A stretch of 64,000 nt of DNA from Ancylomarina subtilis (GCF_004217115.1 NZ_SHKN01000001.1:809781-873780), one strand, 5' to 3'; shown: positions 9,671-18,907, counted from the stretch's first letter. Numbers and translations are program-made. The notes: generated by a model not told the origin, from the sequence alone.

Positions 9671-10702
9671 ATGATAGGATTAGAAACAATAAAGAAACAA
9701 TTCAGAAAAAGCTTACTCCTTTTGGGTTTTGCCTTGCTGCTCAATCCGGCAACGGCTCAAAACCAAGAGGATGGTTTTACCTACAGTGTTGCTCTCGACA
9801 CTAACGTCATTGCCATTGGGGATCAGATTCACCTAAACCTCTCGGTAGATCAACCCAAAGGTATAAATATTAGCTTTCCTGTTTTTACCGATAGTATTAC
9901 CAAGAATATTGAAATCATTCGTCAGTGGCCATTGGATACCACTAAGAAAAAAAATGGTAGTCTGAAAATTAGCAAGAAATATCTGATTACGTCTTTCGAT
10001 GGTGGCGTTCACAAAATTCCACCTTTCGAATTCAAGCTAAATGGAGAAAATATCAACAACATTATCCGTACCGATACCCTGCAACTGGGTGTACGAAGTT
10101 TTGAAATTGATACCACCAAAGCCAATTTCGATATTGCTATGCCAATTCATACGCCTGTCTCGTTTGCTGAGATTGCGCCTTGGGCTGGTGGCGGACTTTT
10201 ACTCATTGCCATACTCTTTGCTGCTTATTATTTCTATCGCAGATACAAACGGAATCAACCTTTGTTTAAAGCAGAAGTTCCTGCCGAACCTGCTCATGTT
10301 ATCGCATTTAGAAAATTGGAAGAAATAGACAATCAGAAACTCTGGCAAAAAGGCCATGTTAAGCAATACCATTCAGATCTGACGGACACCGTTCGTAACT
10401 ATCTGGATGAGCGTTTTAACCTGGCAACTTTGGAGTCGACAACTGAGGAAACCATGGAGACAATTACCGAAGCCATCATGCCAAAAGATCTGATTGCTGA
10501 CTTAAGAGTTATTTTGGAAAGAGCGGACTTGGCCAAATTTGCAAAATTTCAGCCTCTACCGGATGAAAATCAACTCAGTCTGAAATATGCATATCGCATT
10601 GTAGAAAATACACTAATAAAAGAAACTGTAAAAGACGAAACAGAAAAGGACGCTGAACCAATTGAATTAACAGAGGGTGAAGCAAAAAATATGACACCGT
10701 AA
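9671..10702 (+). CDS. BatD-like envelope protein of the Bat operon
   Basis: The 343-residue protein has an N-terminal signal segment ending in ATAQ (about residue 29), a beta-rich periplasmic part (about 30-165), one membrane helix (about 170-188) and a cytoplasmic C-terminal part. The C-terminal pattern (DLTDTVRNYLDERFNLATLESTTEE, read in part, then DLAKFAKFQPLPDE) matches the tail of the BatD protein encoded further down (DYISDKFNLPLSDLSK, then CEFARYAP). It is thus a short paralogue of BatD and probably assembles with BatA and BatB. A precise role is not known. Confidence 0.8.
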   Translation: MIGLETIKKQFRKSLLLLGFALLLNPATAQNQEDGFTYSVALDTNVIAIGDQIHLNLSVDQPKGINISFPVFTDSITKNIEIIRQWPLDTTKKKNGSLKISKKYLITSFDGGVHKIPPFEFKLNGENINNIIRTDTLQLGVRSFEIDTTKANFDIAMPIHTPVSFAEIAPWAGGGLLLIAILFAAYYFYRRYKRNQPLFKAEVPAEPAHVIAFRKLEEIDNQKLWQKGHVKQYHSDLTDTVRNYLDERFNLATLESTTEETMETITEAIMPKDLIADLRVILERADLAKFAKFQPLPDENQLSLKYAYRIVENTLIKETVKDETEKDAEPIELTEGEAKNMTP

Positions 10703-10723
10703 GCTACTATTGTTTACCGTGAT

Positions 10724-10767
10724 AAGGTTAGCCAATATGAATTTTTATTTCACCTTAGTCTAACCTT
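10724..10767 (+). repeat. Hairpin in spacer before batA
   Basis: AAGGTTAG (10724-10731) pairs perfectly with CTAACCTT (10760-10767). The following 45 bases are T-rich. It could act as a weak terminator or mRNA stabiliser inside the operon. Confidence 0.45.
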
Positions 10768-10813
10768 TTTATTCTTTATCCTTTTTTTAACCTTTTACAC
10801 TTGTACTTATAAT

Positions 10814-11806
10814 ATGAATAATCTAGATTTTGCAAATCCTGAATACCTTTATTTATTGCTGCTAATTGGTCCTCTTGTGGGTTGGTACATTTGGCGTGAT
10901 AAAAAGGCTCATGCCAGTATACAGGTCTCTACTCTAAAGAGCCTGACTAAGGCTCCTAAGACTTACAAGTATTATTTCCGACACGCTCTACTTGTTTTAA
11001 GAGTATTGGCTATTGCTTTTCTGGTGATTGCTATGGCTCGTCCACAATCGAGTAACGATTGGAAAAATGTAAGCTCAGAAGGTATCGACATTGTTATGTC
11101 ACTGGATATCTCGAGTAGTATGTTAGCTCAAGACTTCGAACCTAACCGTTTGGAAGCAGCAAAGGATGTGGCTACACAATTTATCACAGGTCGTCAGCAA
11201 GATAAAATTGGCTTGGTTATTTTTAGTGGAGAGAGTTTCACACAGTGCCCGTTAACAACTGATCATGCCGTTTTAATCAACTTATTCTCCGACATCAAAT
11301 CAGGAATGATAGAAGATGGTACGGCTATCGGTTTAGGTTTGGCAAATGCCGTGAATCGCTTAAAAGATTCTGACGCCAAATCAAGAGTCATCATTCTTTT
11401 GACTGATGGGGTTAATAACCGAGGTGAAATTGCTCCTATTACGGCAGCTGAACTGGCAAAAACTTACGGCATTCGTGTTTATACAGTTGGTATTGGAACT
11501 CAGGGCACAGCCCCCTACCCTTTTCAGACACCTTTCGGCATACAAATGCAGAATATGCCTGTCGAAATCGATGAGGCAACTCTAACAGATATTGCCGAGC
11601 TTACAGGGGGGAAATACTTTAGAGCAACAGATAACAATAAGCTTAAAGCCATTTACGAAGAAATCGATCAGATGGAAAAAAGAAAAATTGAAGTGACACA
11701 ATTCAGCACTAAAAAAGAAGCCTATAAAGCTTATGCACTTTGGGCTGCTCTTTTCCTTCTATTCGAAATTGCCTTTCGCAACAGTATTCTTAGAAACATT
11801 CCTTAA
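10814..11806 (+). CDS. batA: BatA, vWA-domain membrane protein
   Basis: The 330-residue protein has two membrane helices near the N-terminus (about residues 11-27 and 57-75), a vWA domain with an intact MIDAS motif DISSS (Asp98, Ser100, Ser102), the downstream GTAIGLGL and LLTDGVNN strings, and a C-terminal membrane helix. BatA and BatB are inner-membrane partners with the vWA domain exposed between the helices. In Bacteroides the operon was linked to aerotolerance. Only ~110 bases separate it from its neighbours, so co-transcription is likely. Confidence 0.93.
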   Translation: MNNLDFANPEYLYLLLLIGPLVGWYIWRDKKAHASIQVSTLKSLTKAPKTYKYYFRHALLVLRVLAIAFLVIAMARPQSSNDWKNVSSEGIDIVMSLDISSSMLAQDFEPNRLEAAKDVATQFITGRQQDKIGLVIFSGESFTQCPLTTDHAVLINLFSDIKSGMIEDGTAIGLGLANAVNRLKDSDAKSRVIILLTDGVNNRGEIAPITAAELAKTYGIRVYTVGIGTQGTAPYPFQTPFGIQMQNMPVEIDEATLTDIAELTGGKYFRATDNNKLKAIYEEIDQMEKRKIEVTQFSTKKEAYKAYALWAALFLLFEIAFRNSILRNIP

Positions 11807-11815
11807 CGAATTTAA

Positions 11816-11902
11816 AATTGAGGATTATTGATTTAAGATTAAAATAAAATAACCATTGAGTATTGAGATGTAAATCATCACAAAGCTAAAAGTCGATACT
11901 CA
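11816..11902 (+). repeat. Second copy of the Bat spacer repeat plus hairpin
   Basis: AATTGAGGATTATTGATT (11816-11833) repeats the element at 9583. A separate hairpin follows: TGAGTATTG (11857-11865) pairs with CGATACTCA (11894-11902), nine pairs with one G-T. Confidence 0.6.
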
Positions 11903-11919
11903 TCTAATAATATTTGAAA

Positions 11920-12951
11920 ATGAACCAGTTTCGTTTTGAACATCCGGAATATCTCTACCTCCTTTTTATTCTTCCTGCTCTTGTGGTACTTTACTACATC
12001 AGCTACAGAATGAAAAAGAAGGCTCTTCAGGAATATGGGGAGATGTCTATCATTTCACAACTGATGCCTTTTGCATCATTCACTCGTCCAATTTATAAAT
12101 TCTCAATCCTGCTTTTGGCTTTTGCCTTTCTGATTATTGCCATCGCTGGTCCTCAGTTTGGTTCAAAATTGAGAAAGATAAAACGTAAAGGAGTCGAAAT
12201 TGTAATCGCTCTGGATGTTTCAAACTCCATGTTGGCTCAGGATATTCAACCCAATCGTTTAGAAAGTGCCAAGCGTGCCATCTCTAAAATGGTGGATAAT
12301 CTGAATAATGATAAAATTGGATTGATCGTATTTGCCGGTGAAGCTTATACACAATTGCCAATTACAACCGATTATTCTTCGGCCAAACTTTTCCTATCGG
12401 GCATCAATACAGATATTGTACCTGTTCAGGGAACGGCTATTGGAGCAGCCATTAACTTAGCAAGTAAGAGTTTCACACCCGATAGCGAAGCGAGTAAAGC
12501 CATCATCGTTATTACCGATGGTGAAAACCATGAAGATGATGCAGTAGCAGCAGCAAAAACAGCACTGGAACAAGGCATTGTTGTTCACACCATTGCCATG
12601 GGGTTACCAAAAGGAGCTCCCATCCCTGTTAAAGGTAAATCCGGTCAATTCAGACAGGACGAGAATGGAAATGTGGTGATCTCAAAATTGGATGAGAAAA
12701 TGCTTGCCGAAATCGCTGAAGCCGGCGGTGGCAACATGATTAAAGCCAATAATACCACTACAGGATTAAATGCACTTTTCAAAGAAATTAACAAAATGGA
12801 CAAAACCGAATTGGAACAAAGAATCTACTCGGCTTACGATGAAAAATTCCAATATTTCATCGCAATTGTCCTTTTACTTATTCTGATCGAATATCTGATT
12901 CTTGATAGAAAGAATCGACATTTAAAGGATATTCATTTATTCAGCAAATAG
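11920..12951 (+). CDS. batB: BatB, vWA-domain membrane protein
   Basis: I start at the ATG at 11920 (343 aa). A TTG two codons upstream is in frame but is poorly supported. The layout mirrors BatA: N-terminal helices (about 10-28 and 60-77), a vWA domain with MIDAS DVSNS (Asp99, Ser101, Ser103) and ITDGENHEDD, then a C-terminal helix. The similarity to BatA, including the shared start PEYLYLL and SMLAQD-NRLE, shows an old tandem duplication. It is expected to form a complex with BatA and the TPR protein BatC. Confidence 0.93.
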   Translation: MNQFRFEHPEYLYLLFILPALVVLYYISYRMKKKALQEYGEMSIISQLMPFASFTRPIYKFSILLLAFAFLIIAIAGPQFGSKLRKIKRKGVEIVIALDVSNSMLAQDIQPNRLESAKRAISKMVDNLNNDKIGLIVFAGEAYTQLPITTDYSSAKLFLSGINTDIVPVQGTAIGAAINLASKSFTPDSEASKAIIVITDGENHEDDAVAAAKTALEQGIVVHTIAMGLPKGAPIPVKGKSGQFRQDENGNVVISKLDEKMLAEIAEAGGGNMIKANNTTTGLNALFKEINKMDKTELEQRIYSAYDEKFQYFIAIVLLLILIEYLILDRKNRHLKDIHLFSK

Positions 12952-12984
12952 ATATTAAAATCAGGATTGATTAAAAAGATTGAC

Positions 12985-13779
12985 ATGAAAACAAGAATTA
13001 GCCTACTCATATTAGCCTTACTTAGCCTTGCTTGTTTCAAAGCAAATGCCCAGAAAGAAAGAAAATTCATCAGAAAAGGGAATGGCCTTTTTGAAGATAA
13101 AAACTTTGAGAATTCGGAGGTCGAATATCGAAAAGCTCTTGATAAGAAAAATGCATCCTTTGAGGCTGCATTTAATCTGGGAGATGCCCTTTACAAACAA
13201 AAAAAATACGATGAAGCTCTTGAGCAATTTCAAACGCTCGCTTCTAAAGAAACAGATCCCCAACGTCTGGGTTTATTGCACTACAATATTGGCAATACCC
13301 TGCTTCTAAACAAAAAGATTGATGAGAGTATTGAAGCTTATAAAGAATCGCTTCGACATAATCCGGATTCAAAAGAGGCCAAATACAACCTGGAATACGC
13401 TCGTAAGATGAAGGAAAAACAAGAGCAACAAAAAAAGCAAAACAAAGATCAGCAAAACCAAGACAATAAAGATAACAAAGACAAAAAGGATCAGGATAAA
13501 AAAGATCAACAAAACAAGGACGATCAAAAGAAGAAGCAAGACGATCAGAAAAAAGATCAGGATAAAAAGAAAGATCAAAAAGATAAAGAGAAGCAAAAGC
13601 CTAACGAAGGCGACAAAAATAAAAAACAAGAACCTAAAGAGGGTAAAATCTCCAAAGAAGATGCTCAGCGCTTGCTACAAGCACTAGAAAATGACGAGAA
13701 AAAAGTGCAACAGAAAGTGCAAAAAGCCAAAGCTAAAGCACAACAAAAGAAAAAACAGAAAATAAAAAAGGATTGGTAA
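12985..13779 (+). CDS. batC: BatC, TPR protein with charged low-complexity tail
   Basis: The ATG at 12985 (264 aa) gives a clean signal peptide (MKTRISLLILALLSLACFKANA); a TTG at 12967 is in frame but would add a charged stretch. Residues ~35-135 form about three TPR units (FNLGDALYKQKKYDEALEQF; YNIGNTLLLNKKIDESIEAY). From about residue 140 to 225 the protein is almost only Lys, Gln, Asp, Asn and Glu. The C-terminal 30 residues are a lysine-rich helix. TPR repeats suggest a scaffold for BatA and BatB. The low-complexity region is likely disordered. Confidence 0.9.
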   Translation: MKTRISLLILALLSLACFKANAQKERKFIRKGNGLFEDKNFENSEVEYRKALDKKNASFEAAFNLGDALYKQKKYDEALEQFQTLASKETDPQRLGLLHYNIGNTLLLNKKIDESIEAYKESLRHNPDSKEAKYNLEYARKMKEKQEQQKKQNKDQQNQDNKDNKDKKDQDKKDQQNKDDQKKKQDDQKKDQDKKKDQKDKEKQKPNEGDKNKKQEPKEGKISKEDAQRLLQALENDEKKVQQKVQKAKAKAQQKKKQKIKKDW

Positions 13780-13920
13780 AACGCATTGTTAAATTAGATT
13801 TGAGATTTGTAGTTTAAAAGCCATTCTTAAATCATCAATAATAAGTTGATATTTGAACTCCCGATTGCATTCGGAACAGACTTATTAGGTGCTTAAGCCC
13901 TATTTTGCAAAATAATTCAG

Positions 13921-13928
13921 TAATTTTG
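13921..13928 (+). promoter_or_regulatory. Candidate internal promoter before batD (TAATTTTG)
   Basis: TAATTTTG is an exact match to TAnnTTTG and lies 45 bases before the batD ATG in the longest spacer of the operon (193 bases). A TTTTG upstream is too close (13 bases) to be a normal -33 element. It may allow separate expression of batD-batE. Confidence 0.3.
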
Positions 13929-13972
13929 ATTTTGCATAAAATTTGAACCTTTAGAAAAATAAAACAAGATTG

Positions 13973-15784
13973 ATGAAGAGACTATTTTTCTTATTACTTA
14001 CATGTCTATTTATTAGTACTTCGGCCTTTGCTGATAAAACTAAATTTACTGCTACAGCTCCAAATGTTGTTGCCTTGGGAGAGCAATTTCGCCTATCCTA
14101 CAGCCTGAATGAAAAAGGAACGAATCTGAAACTTCCCGCAATAAAAGGTTTTCAGATTTTAATGGGGCCTTCCACCTCAACGAGTATGAGTACGCAGTAT
14201 ATCAATGGCAAAATGACCTCAAGTTCATCCTATACATATACCTATGTATTGCTTGCTGAAACCGAAGGGAAATTCACTTTTGAACCAGCGGAAATTACAG
14301 TTGATGGTAAGCTTGTTAAATCCAATAGCCACACCATTGAAGTTGTACGGGAAAGCACTAAAAACAAACAACAAGGCACACATAGTAGTACATCCGCTCA
14401 GGCGCAACGTATCACTGAGGATAATTTATATATCAAGGTTAATGTTGATAGAAAGTCAGTTTTTATGGGAGAACCCGTAAAAGCAACTCTAAAAATCTAC
14501 TCAAAAAACAAAAACCTTGTTAATATTGAACCTGTTAAACTCCCTACTTTTCAGGGATTCCTGACACAGGAAATTGAACGAGATTCACCCAGTACCCTTA
14601 CCGGAGAAAATGTCAATGGTGAGATCATGTATACCTACGTTCGCAGTGAATACCTTTTATTCCCGCAACATGAGGGTGAAATTGTAATCGAACCCTGGGA
14701 AATGAATTGCATTGTGCAATTATCAGCACAAGCCCGTTCAAGAGGTTTCTTCGATGATTTTTTTAACAACTACAAAAATGTTCGTGTACCTCGCAAATCG
14801 AAACCTGTCACCATTAAGGTAAAACCAGTTCCTAATAATGCTCCTGCAAGTTTTGATGGTGCTGTTGGTCAGTTTAAGATAAGCACCAGTATCAATCAGG
14901 ATTCCGTTAAAGTTGACGATGCCATTACCATGAAAGTAAAAATCTCAGGTAATGGAAATATGAAATTGATCAACCCTTTGAAATTTGACTTCCCTGCTGA
15001 TTTTGAAGTTTACGATCCTAAAACGAATCAAAATATTGAGAGTACGGCTAAAGGAATGACGGGATCTACAACATTCGAATACTTAATTATTCCGCGTCAT
15101 GCAGGTGATTTCACCATTCCAACCAACGAGTTTACATATTTTGATCCAAGAGCTAGAAGATATAAAACCAAACTAACACCTGAATTCAAGATTCATGTTG
15201 CTAAGGGTGAAGGTGGCGTCTCAAACACAACCATTAGTTCATTCACTAAAGAGGATGTTAAATTTATTGGTAAGGATATTCGTTTTATCAAAACCAATAA
15301 TTTTGAACCCATCTACAAGGGAGAGATCTTTTTTGGAACCCTCAATTTCTATTTAGCTTATATCCTCCCTCTTTTTATATTCATTCTTGCTTTTGTTTTC
15401 AATCGTAAACGGATTAAAGAGAATGCTGATGTGGCTAAAATGAAAAACAAGCGGGCCAATCGTGTTGCCATGAAACGTTTAAAAGCAGCATCACAAAGAC
15501 TTCATGCAAAAGAAAAGGAGGCTTTCTACGATGAAATACTGAAAGCCCTTTGGGATTATATTTCTGATAAATTTAACTTACCACTATCCGATTTAAGCAA
15601 GGACAACATCAATGGTATTCTAGTTGACAGAAGCGTGGATCAGGAAATCATCAGCGATTTCATGACAATTTTGGATACCTGTGAATTTGCTCGTTATGCG
15701 CCATCAAGTGGCTCATCCGAAATGGACAGTCTTTATCAGAAAACAATGGAAACAATTACCAAACTTGAAAAAAACATCAAGTAA
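13973..15784 (+). CDS. batD: BatD, oxygen-tolerance envelope protein
   Basis: Starting at the ATG at 13973 the protein has 603 residues (a TTG one codon upstream is also in frame). It has a signal peptide (ending around SAFA), three beta-sandwich-like segments with BatD features (LGEQFRLSYSL; VFMGEPVKATLKI; DAITMKVKISGNGNMKLI), a membrane helix (about residues 460-480) and a basic cytoplasmic tail ending in a helical bundle. BatD faces the periplasm. The next gene begins two bases after the stop, so batD and batE are translationally close. Confidence 0.93.
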   Translation: MKRLFFLLLTCLFISTSAFADKTKFTATAPNVVALGEQFRLSYSLNEKGTNLKLPAIKGFQILMGPSTSTSMSTQYINGKMTSSSSYTYTYVLLAETEGKFTFEPAEITVDGKLVKSNSHTIEVVRESTKNKQQGTHSSTSAQAQRITEDNLYIKVNVDRKSVFMGEPVKATLKIYSKNKNLVNIEPVKLPTFQGFLTQEIERDSPSTLTGENVNGEIMYTYVRSEYLLFPQHEGEIVIEPWEMNCIVQLSAQARSRGFFDDFFNNYKNVRVPRKSKPVTIKVKPVPNNAPASFDGAVGQFKISTSINQDSVKVDDAITMKVKISGNGNMKLINPLKFDFPADFEVYDPKTNQNIESTAKGMTGSTTFEYLIIPRHAGDFTIPTNEFTYFDPRARRYKTKLTPEFKIHVAKGEGGVSNTTISSFTKEDVKFIGKDIRFIKTNNFEPIYKGEIFFGTLNFYLAYILPLFIFILAFVFNRKRIKENADVAKMKNKRANRVAMKRLKAASQRLHAKEKEAFYDEILKALWDYISDKFNLPLSDLSKDNINGILVDRSVDQEIISDFMTILDTCEFARYAPSSGSSEMDSLYQKTMETITKLEKNIK

Positions 15785-15786
15785 TT

Positions 15787-16542
15787 ATGCAAAAATTCAT
15801 TTATACTCTAATAGCCTTAGCTTTATCCGTTCAGGTTTTTGCCCAAATTCAGGCAAATCCAATTCAAGAAGCGAATGATCTTTATCAAAAAGGCGAATAC
15901 GAGAATGCCATAAAATCATACGAATCTGTATTGGAAACTCGTATTGAAGCTCCGGAAATCTATTTCAATCTAGCTAATGCCTATTACAAAACGGGCCAAA
16001 TAGCTCCTGCTATTCTGAATTATGAAAGAGCATTGCTTTTATCACCTGAGGATGAAGATATCAAGTACAATTTAGAATTGGCACAAAAAAATGTAACTGA
16101 CAAATTAGAGGTTCTTCCTGAATTCTTTGTGAGTTCATGGGTTTCCGGCTTATGGAACAGTTTATCAGCCAATGCCTGGTCTTGGTTATCAATTGGCTTC
16201 TTTTTCTTCTTCTTGGCTTTAATGAGCTTGTATTTATATAGCAAGATAAGTCGAATTAAGAAATTGGGCTTCTTTCTATCAATCTTGTGTTTACTTTCAA
16301 GTTTGGTCTTTTACAATTTCGCCTCAAAGATGAATAAACAGCTGACTTCGAGAGAATATGCTATTGTTTTTAGTCCCAGTGTAACAGTAAAAGGTTCTCC
16401 TGATGAAAGTGGCACACAACTCTTCCTCTTACACGAAGGAACCAAGGTTAAGGTTATAGAAGAACTAGGAGACTGGCGAAACATCAAATTGAGCGATGGA
16501 AATCAGGGCTGGTTAAAAAAGGAAGATATTGAGATCATTTAG
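15787..16542 (+). CDS. batE: BatE, TPR and SH3 domain membrane protein
   Basis: The 251-residue protein has a signal peptide (to about residue 20), two to three TPR units (ANDLYQKGEYENAIKSYESV; YFNLANAYYKTGQIAPAI), two membrane helices (about 135-156 and 160-178) and a C-terminal bacterial SH3 domain (about 195-251, VTVKGSPDESGTQLFLLHEG, then NQGWLKKEDIEII). This is the standard BatE architecture and closes the operon. A strong terminator follows. The SH3 domain suggests peptidoglycan or peptide binding in the periplasm (inference). Confidence 0.92.
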   Translation: MQKFIYTLIALALSVQVFAQIQANPIQEANDLYQKGEYENAIKSYESVLETRIEAPEIYFNLANAYYKTGQIAPAILNYERALLLSPEDEDIKYNLELAQKNVTDKLEVLPEFFVSSWVSGLWNSLSANAWSWLSIGFFFFFLALMSLYLYSKISRIKKLGFFLSILCLLSSLVFYNFASKMNKQLTSREYAIVFSPSVTVKGSPDESGTQLFLLHEGTKVKVIEELGDWRNIKLSDGNQGWLKKEDIEII

Positions 16543-16569
16543 GGTCAGAACTCTAAGACAGAAAAAAAT

Positions 16570-16602
16570 AAGGACAACAAAAATGTTGTCCTTATTTTTT
16601 TT
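16570..16602. terminator. Bidirectional terminator between batE and butyrate kinase
   Basis: AAGGACAACA and TGTTGTCCTT form a perfect 10-bp stem with loop AAAA. A T-run follows on the plus strand and an A-run precedes it, so it can stop transcription of both convergent operons. Confidence 0.92.
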
Positions 16603-16624
16603 ATCCTTGCTTTCAAGCAAATAT

Positions 16625-17749
16625 CTAATCATAATCTTTGATATCTGTTTCACCACGAAGAATCATCTGACCGTAATAGGATAAAGCACCAAGAACCTCT
16701 GCTCCTGGCATAACGTAAACAGGTGCAATAATCTCAACTCGATTGCGGATTTCGCTTACAAAGGTATCATCCTTGGCAAGCCCTCCGGTTATAATTATAC
16801 CATCAAGCTTTTCACCATCAAAACAAACATGTAAGGATGAAATATACTTGGAAACCTGATAAGCCATAGCAGATAATACCTCTGCGGCTTTCTCATCACC
16901 CGCATCACGCAATTGGCAAACATCAAAGGCACTATGCGTTTTAAAGTATGAATAAAGCCCACCATCACCCGTTTGTTTTTTCAGCATCTCATCCATCGTA
17001 AATTTACCTGAATAACACATCCGGATCACATCGCCCATAGGTAAGGAACCTGAGCGAATTGGTGAAAAAGGCCCATCACCATCGTATGCCTGATTGGTGT
17101 CAATCACACGACCCTTTTTATGTGCTCCAATACTAATTCCACCTCCCAAATGAACGACAATCAAATTCATCTTTTCATACTCCGAATACTTAATCTTCGC
17201 GTACTTTCGAGCTGAAATTTTTTGGTTGAGTGCATGAAAAATTGAACGCCGTTTAAACTCAGGGCGGCCTGTGAAACGAGCAATATCCTGAAGTTCATCA
17301 ACCACAACCGGGTCGGCAATATAAGCATGAGCACCATCAATAGCCTTGGCAATTCCATTGGCTAACAAACCACCCAGATTGACAACATCATCGCCAAATT
17401 CTGACGAACTAAGATCCTTTATCATCTTGGAATTTACACGATAAACACCCGATTCTACGGGCTTTAACAAACCTCCTCTACCAATAATCACTTTAATGTT
17501 TTTGACTTCAACATCATTCTCTTTCAACTCTTTAAGAATCACAGATGTGCGGAAATCAACCTGATCTTCAAATGAAGGATACATTTCTGTTTCTAAATCG
17601 TGATGATTAATTTTCTTAAGAAATAATGTCGAATTTCCCTGATAAACGGCCACTCTCGTGAAATACATTCGTGGATTAAGTGCTAAAACCAGATCTCTCA
17701 TATTATTCGTGTTTAGTGTTCGTAACTTGCTTAAGACTTTCTTTTTCAT
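16625..17749 (-). CDS. buk: Butyrate kinase / branched-chain fatty acid kinase
   Basis: The 374-residue protein belongs to the acetate-kinase fold. Visible motifs are VHLGGGISIGAHKKGRVIDT (phosphate-binding loop, about residues 200-219), DGDGPFSPIRSGSLP and the nucleotide-binding IIITGGLAKD. The string SPIRSGSLP is typical of Buk as opposed to AckA. The enzyme interconverts butyryl- or isobutyryl/isovaleryl-phosphate and the acid with ATP. The usual partner, phosphotransbutyrylase (ptb), is not present in the window. It lies 12 bases after the acyl-CoA dehydrogenase gene, so it is part of the leucine/isovalerate operon, which suggests branched-chain acids as substrates (inference). Confidence 0.9.
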   Translation of the reverse strand: MKKKVLSKLRTLNTNNMRDLVLALNPRMYFTRVAVYQGNSTLFLKKINHHDLETEMYPSFEDQVDFRTSVILKELKENDVEVKNIKVIIGRGGLLKPVESGVYRVNSKMIKDLSSSEFGDDVVNLGGLLANGIAKAIDGAHAYIADPVVVDELQDIARFTGRPEFKRRSIFHALNQKISARKYAKIKYSEYEKMNLIVVHLGGGISIGAHKKGRVIDTNQAYDGDGPFSPIRSGSLPMGDVIRMCYSGKFTMDEMLKKQTGDGGLYSYFKTHSAFDVCQLRDAGDEKAAEVLSAMAYQVSKYISSLHVCFDGEKLDGIIITGGLAKDDTFVSEIRNRVEIIAPVYVMPGAEVLGALSYYGQMILRGETDIKDYD

Positions 17750-17761
17750 CCCTTTTGGATT

Positions 17762-18907
17762 TTAACATCCAATATATCGTGATATGACTAAGCGTTGAAT
17801 TTCTGAAGTTCCCTCTCCAATTTGTAACAGGCGCTGATCCCGATAAAAACGTTCAATAGGATATTCTTTCATCAAACCATATCCACCATGAATTTGAACC
17901 CCTTCGTCTGCCACTTCCTTAGCGATTTCAGAACAATATAGTTTCGACATGGCAGCTTCCTTTTCAAAAGGATAATTGTTATCCTTCAACCAGCAAGCCT
18001 TATAAAGTAAATTTCTGGCAAGCTCAATTTTAGTTGCCATATCTGCCAACTTAAAGCTATTGATTTGAAATTTTGATATCGGTTTACCAAATTGCTTTCG
18101 TTCTTTTGCATATTCCAAGGTCATTTCAAATGCCCCCTGAGCCAAGCCCAAACCCATAGCCGCAATGGATAGTCGTCCTGAATCCAGAGTTTGTAACATG
18201 ATTTTAGACCCCATACCACGTTCACCAAGAATGTTCTTCTTAGGAACGAAACAGCCATCAAAAAACATCTGTGAGGTATCAGAAGCACGCCACATTAGTT
18301 TTCCATGCATCGCCTGACTCTTCCAGCCCGGGGTATCCTTCTCTACCAACAAACAAGTGAATTCTTTTTCATCCCCATTAATAGCAGAAACAGCCTGAAC
18401 CGTCACTCCCATCGTTTGTGGATTTGATCCGTTTGTAATAAAAATTTTTGAACCATTAATCTCCCAAAATCTCCCCAAATCCTTAACAAAGGTCTTTGTT
18501 CCTCTCGAATCCGATCCTGCCTCAGCTTCGGTTAAACCAAAAGCCCAGAGTTCTTTACCCGAACAAAGTCCCGGTAAATATTTTAATTTTTGCTCTTCCG
18601 TTCCAAAATTATAAATGGGCCCAATGCCCAATGAATTATGGGCAGCAAGAGTTGCCGCATGTGAACCATCCACACGAGCCACTTCTTCCACGGCAATAAT
18701 GTAGGATAGGTAATCGCTTCCATGTCCACCATATTTCTCCGGCAAATACATTCCAAAGAGACCCATCTCTCCCATTTTCTCTGTTATTTCAGGAGAAAAT
18801 TCTTCTTTTTCATCCAGTTCGGCAGCGAAGGGTTTTATCTCTCTTTCAGCAAAATCCCGAACCGCCTTTCTTATAATATGATGTTCTTCTTTCAAAAAAG
18901 GATCCAT
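17762..18907 (-). CDS. Acyl-CoA dehydrogenase of the Liu/Atu-type operon
   Basis: The 381-residue protein is a full-length acyl-CoA dehydrogenase: FAD contacts FGLTEAEAGSDSRG and FITNG, and the C-terminal IHGGYGLMKEYPIERFYRD. By context it would oxidise isovaleryl-CoA (LiuA role). However, the catalytic-base position near the C-terminus is Glu (IGEGTSEIQR, about residue 365), as in short-chain and 2-methyl-branched enzymes. Classical isovaleryl-CoA dehydrogenases have Gly or Ala there and use another Glu. I therefore leave the substrate open. It feeds electrons to ETF, encoded at 28.6-30.3 kb. Confidence 0.9.
   Translation of the reverse strand: MDPFLKEEHHIIRKAVRDFAEREIKPFAAELDEKEEFSPEITEKMGEMGLFGMYLPEKYGGHGSDYLSYIIAVEEVARVDGSHAATLAAHNSLGIGPIYNFGTEEQKLKYLPGLCSGKELWAFGLTEAEAGSDSRGTKTFVKDLGRFWEINGSKIFITNGSNPQTMGVTVQAVSAINGDEKEFTCLLVEKDTPGWKSQAMHGKLMWRASDTSQMFFDGCFVPKKNILGERGMGSKIMLQTLDSGRLSIAAMGLGLAQGAFEMTLEYAKERKQFGKPISKFQINSFKLADMATKIELARNLLYKACWLKDNNYPFEKEAAMSKLYCSEIAKEVADEGVQIHGGYGLMKEYPIERFYRDQRLLQIGEGTSEIQRLVISRYIGC

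Noticed and set aside
13369-13629. Hydrophobic minus-strand ORF opposite batC
   Set aside because: It is the antisense of the Lys/Asp/Gln tract and only mimics a membrane protein.
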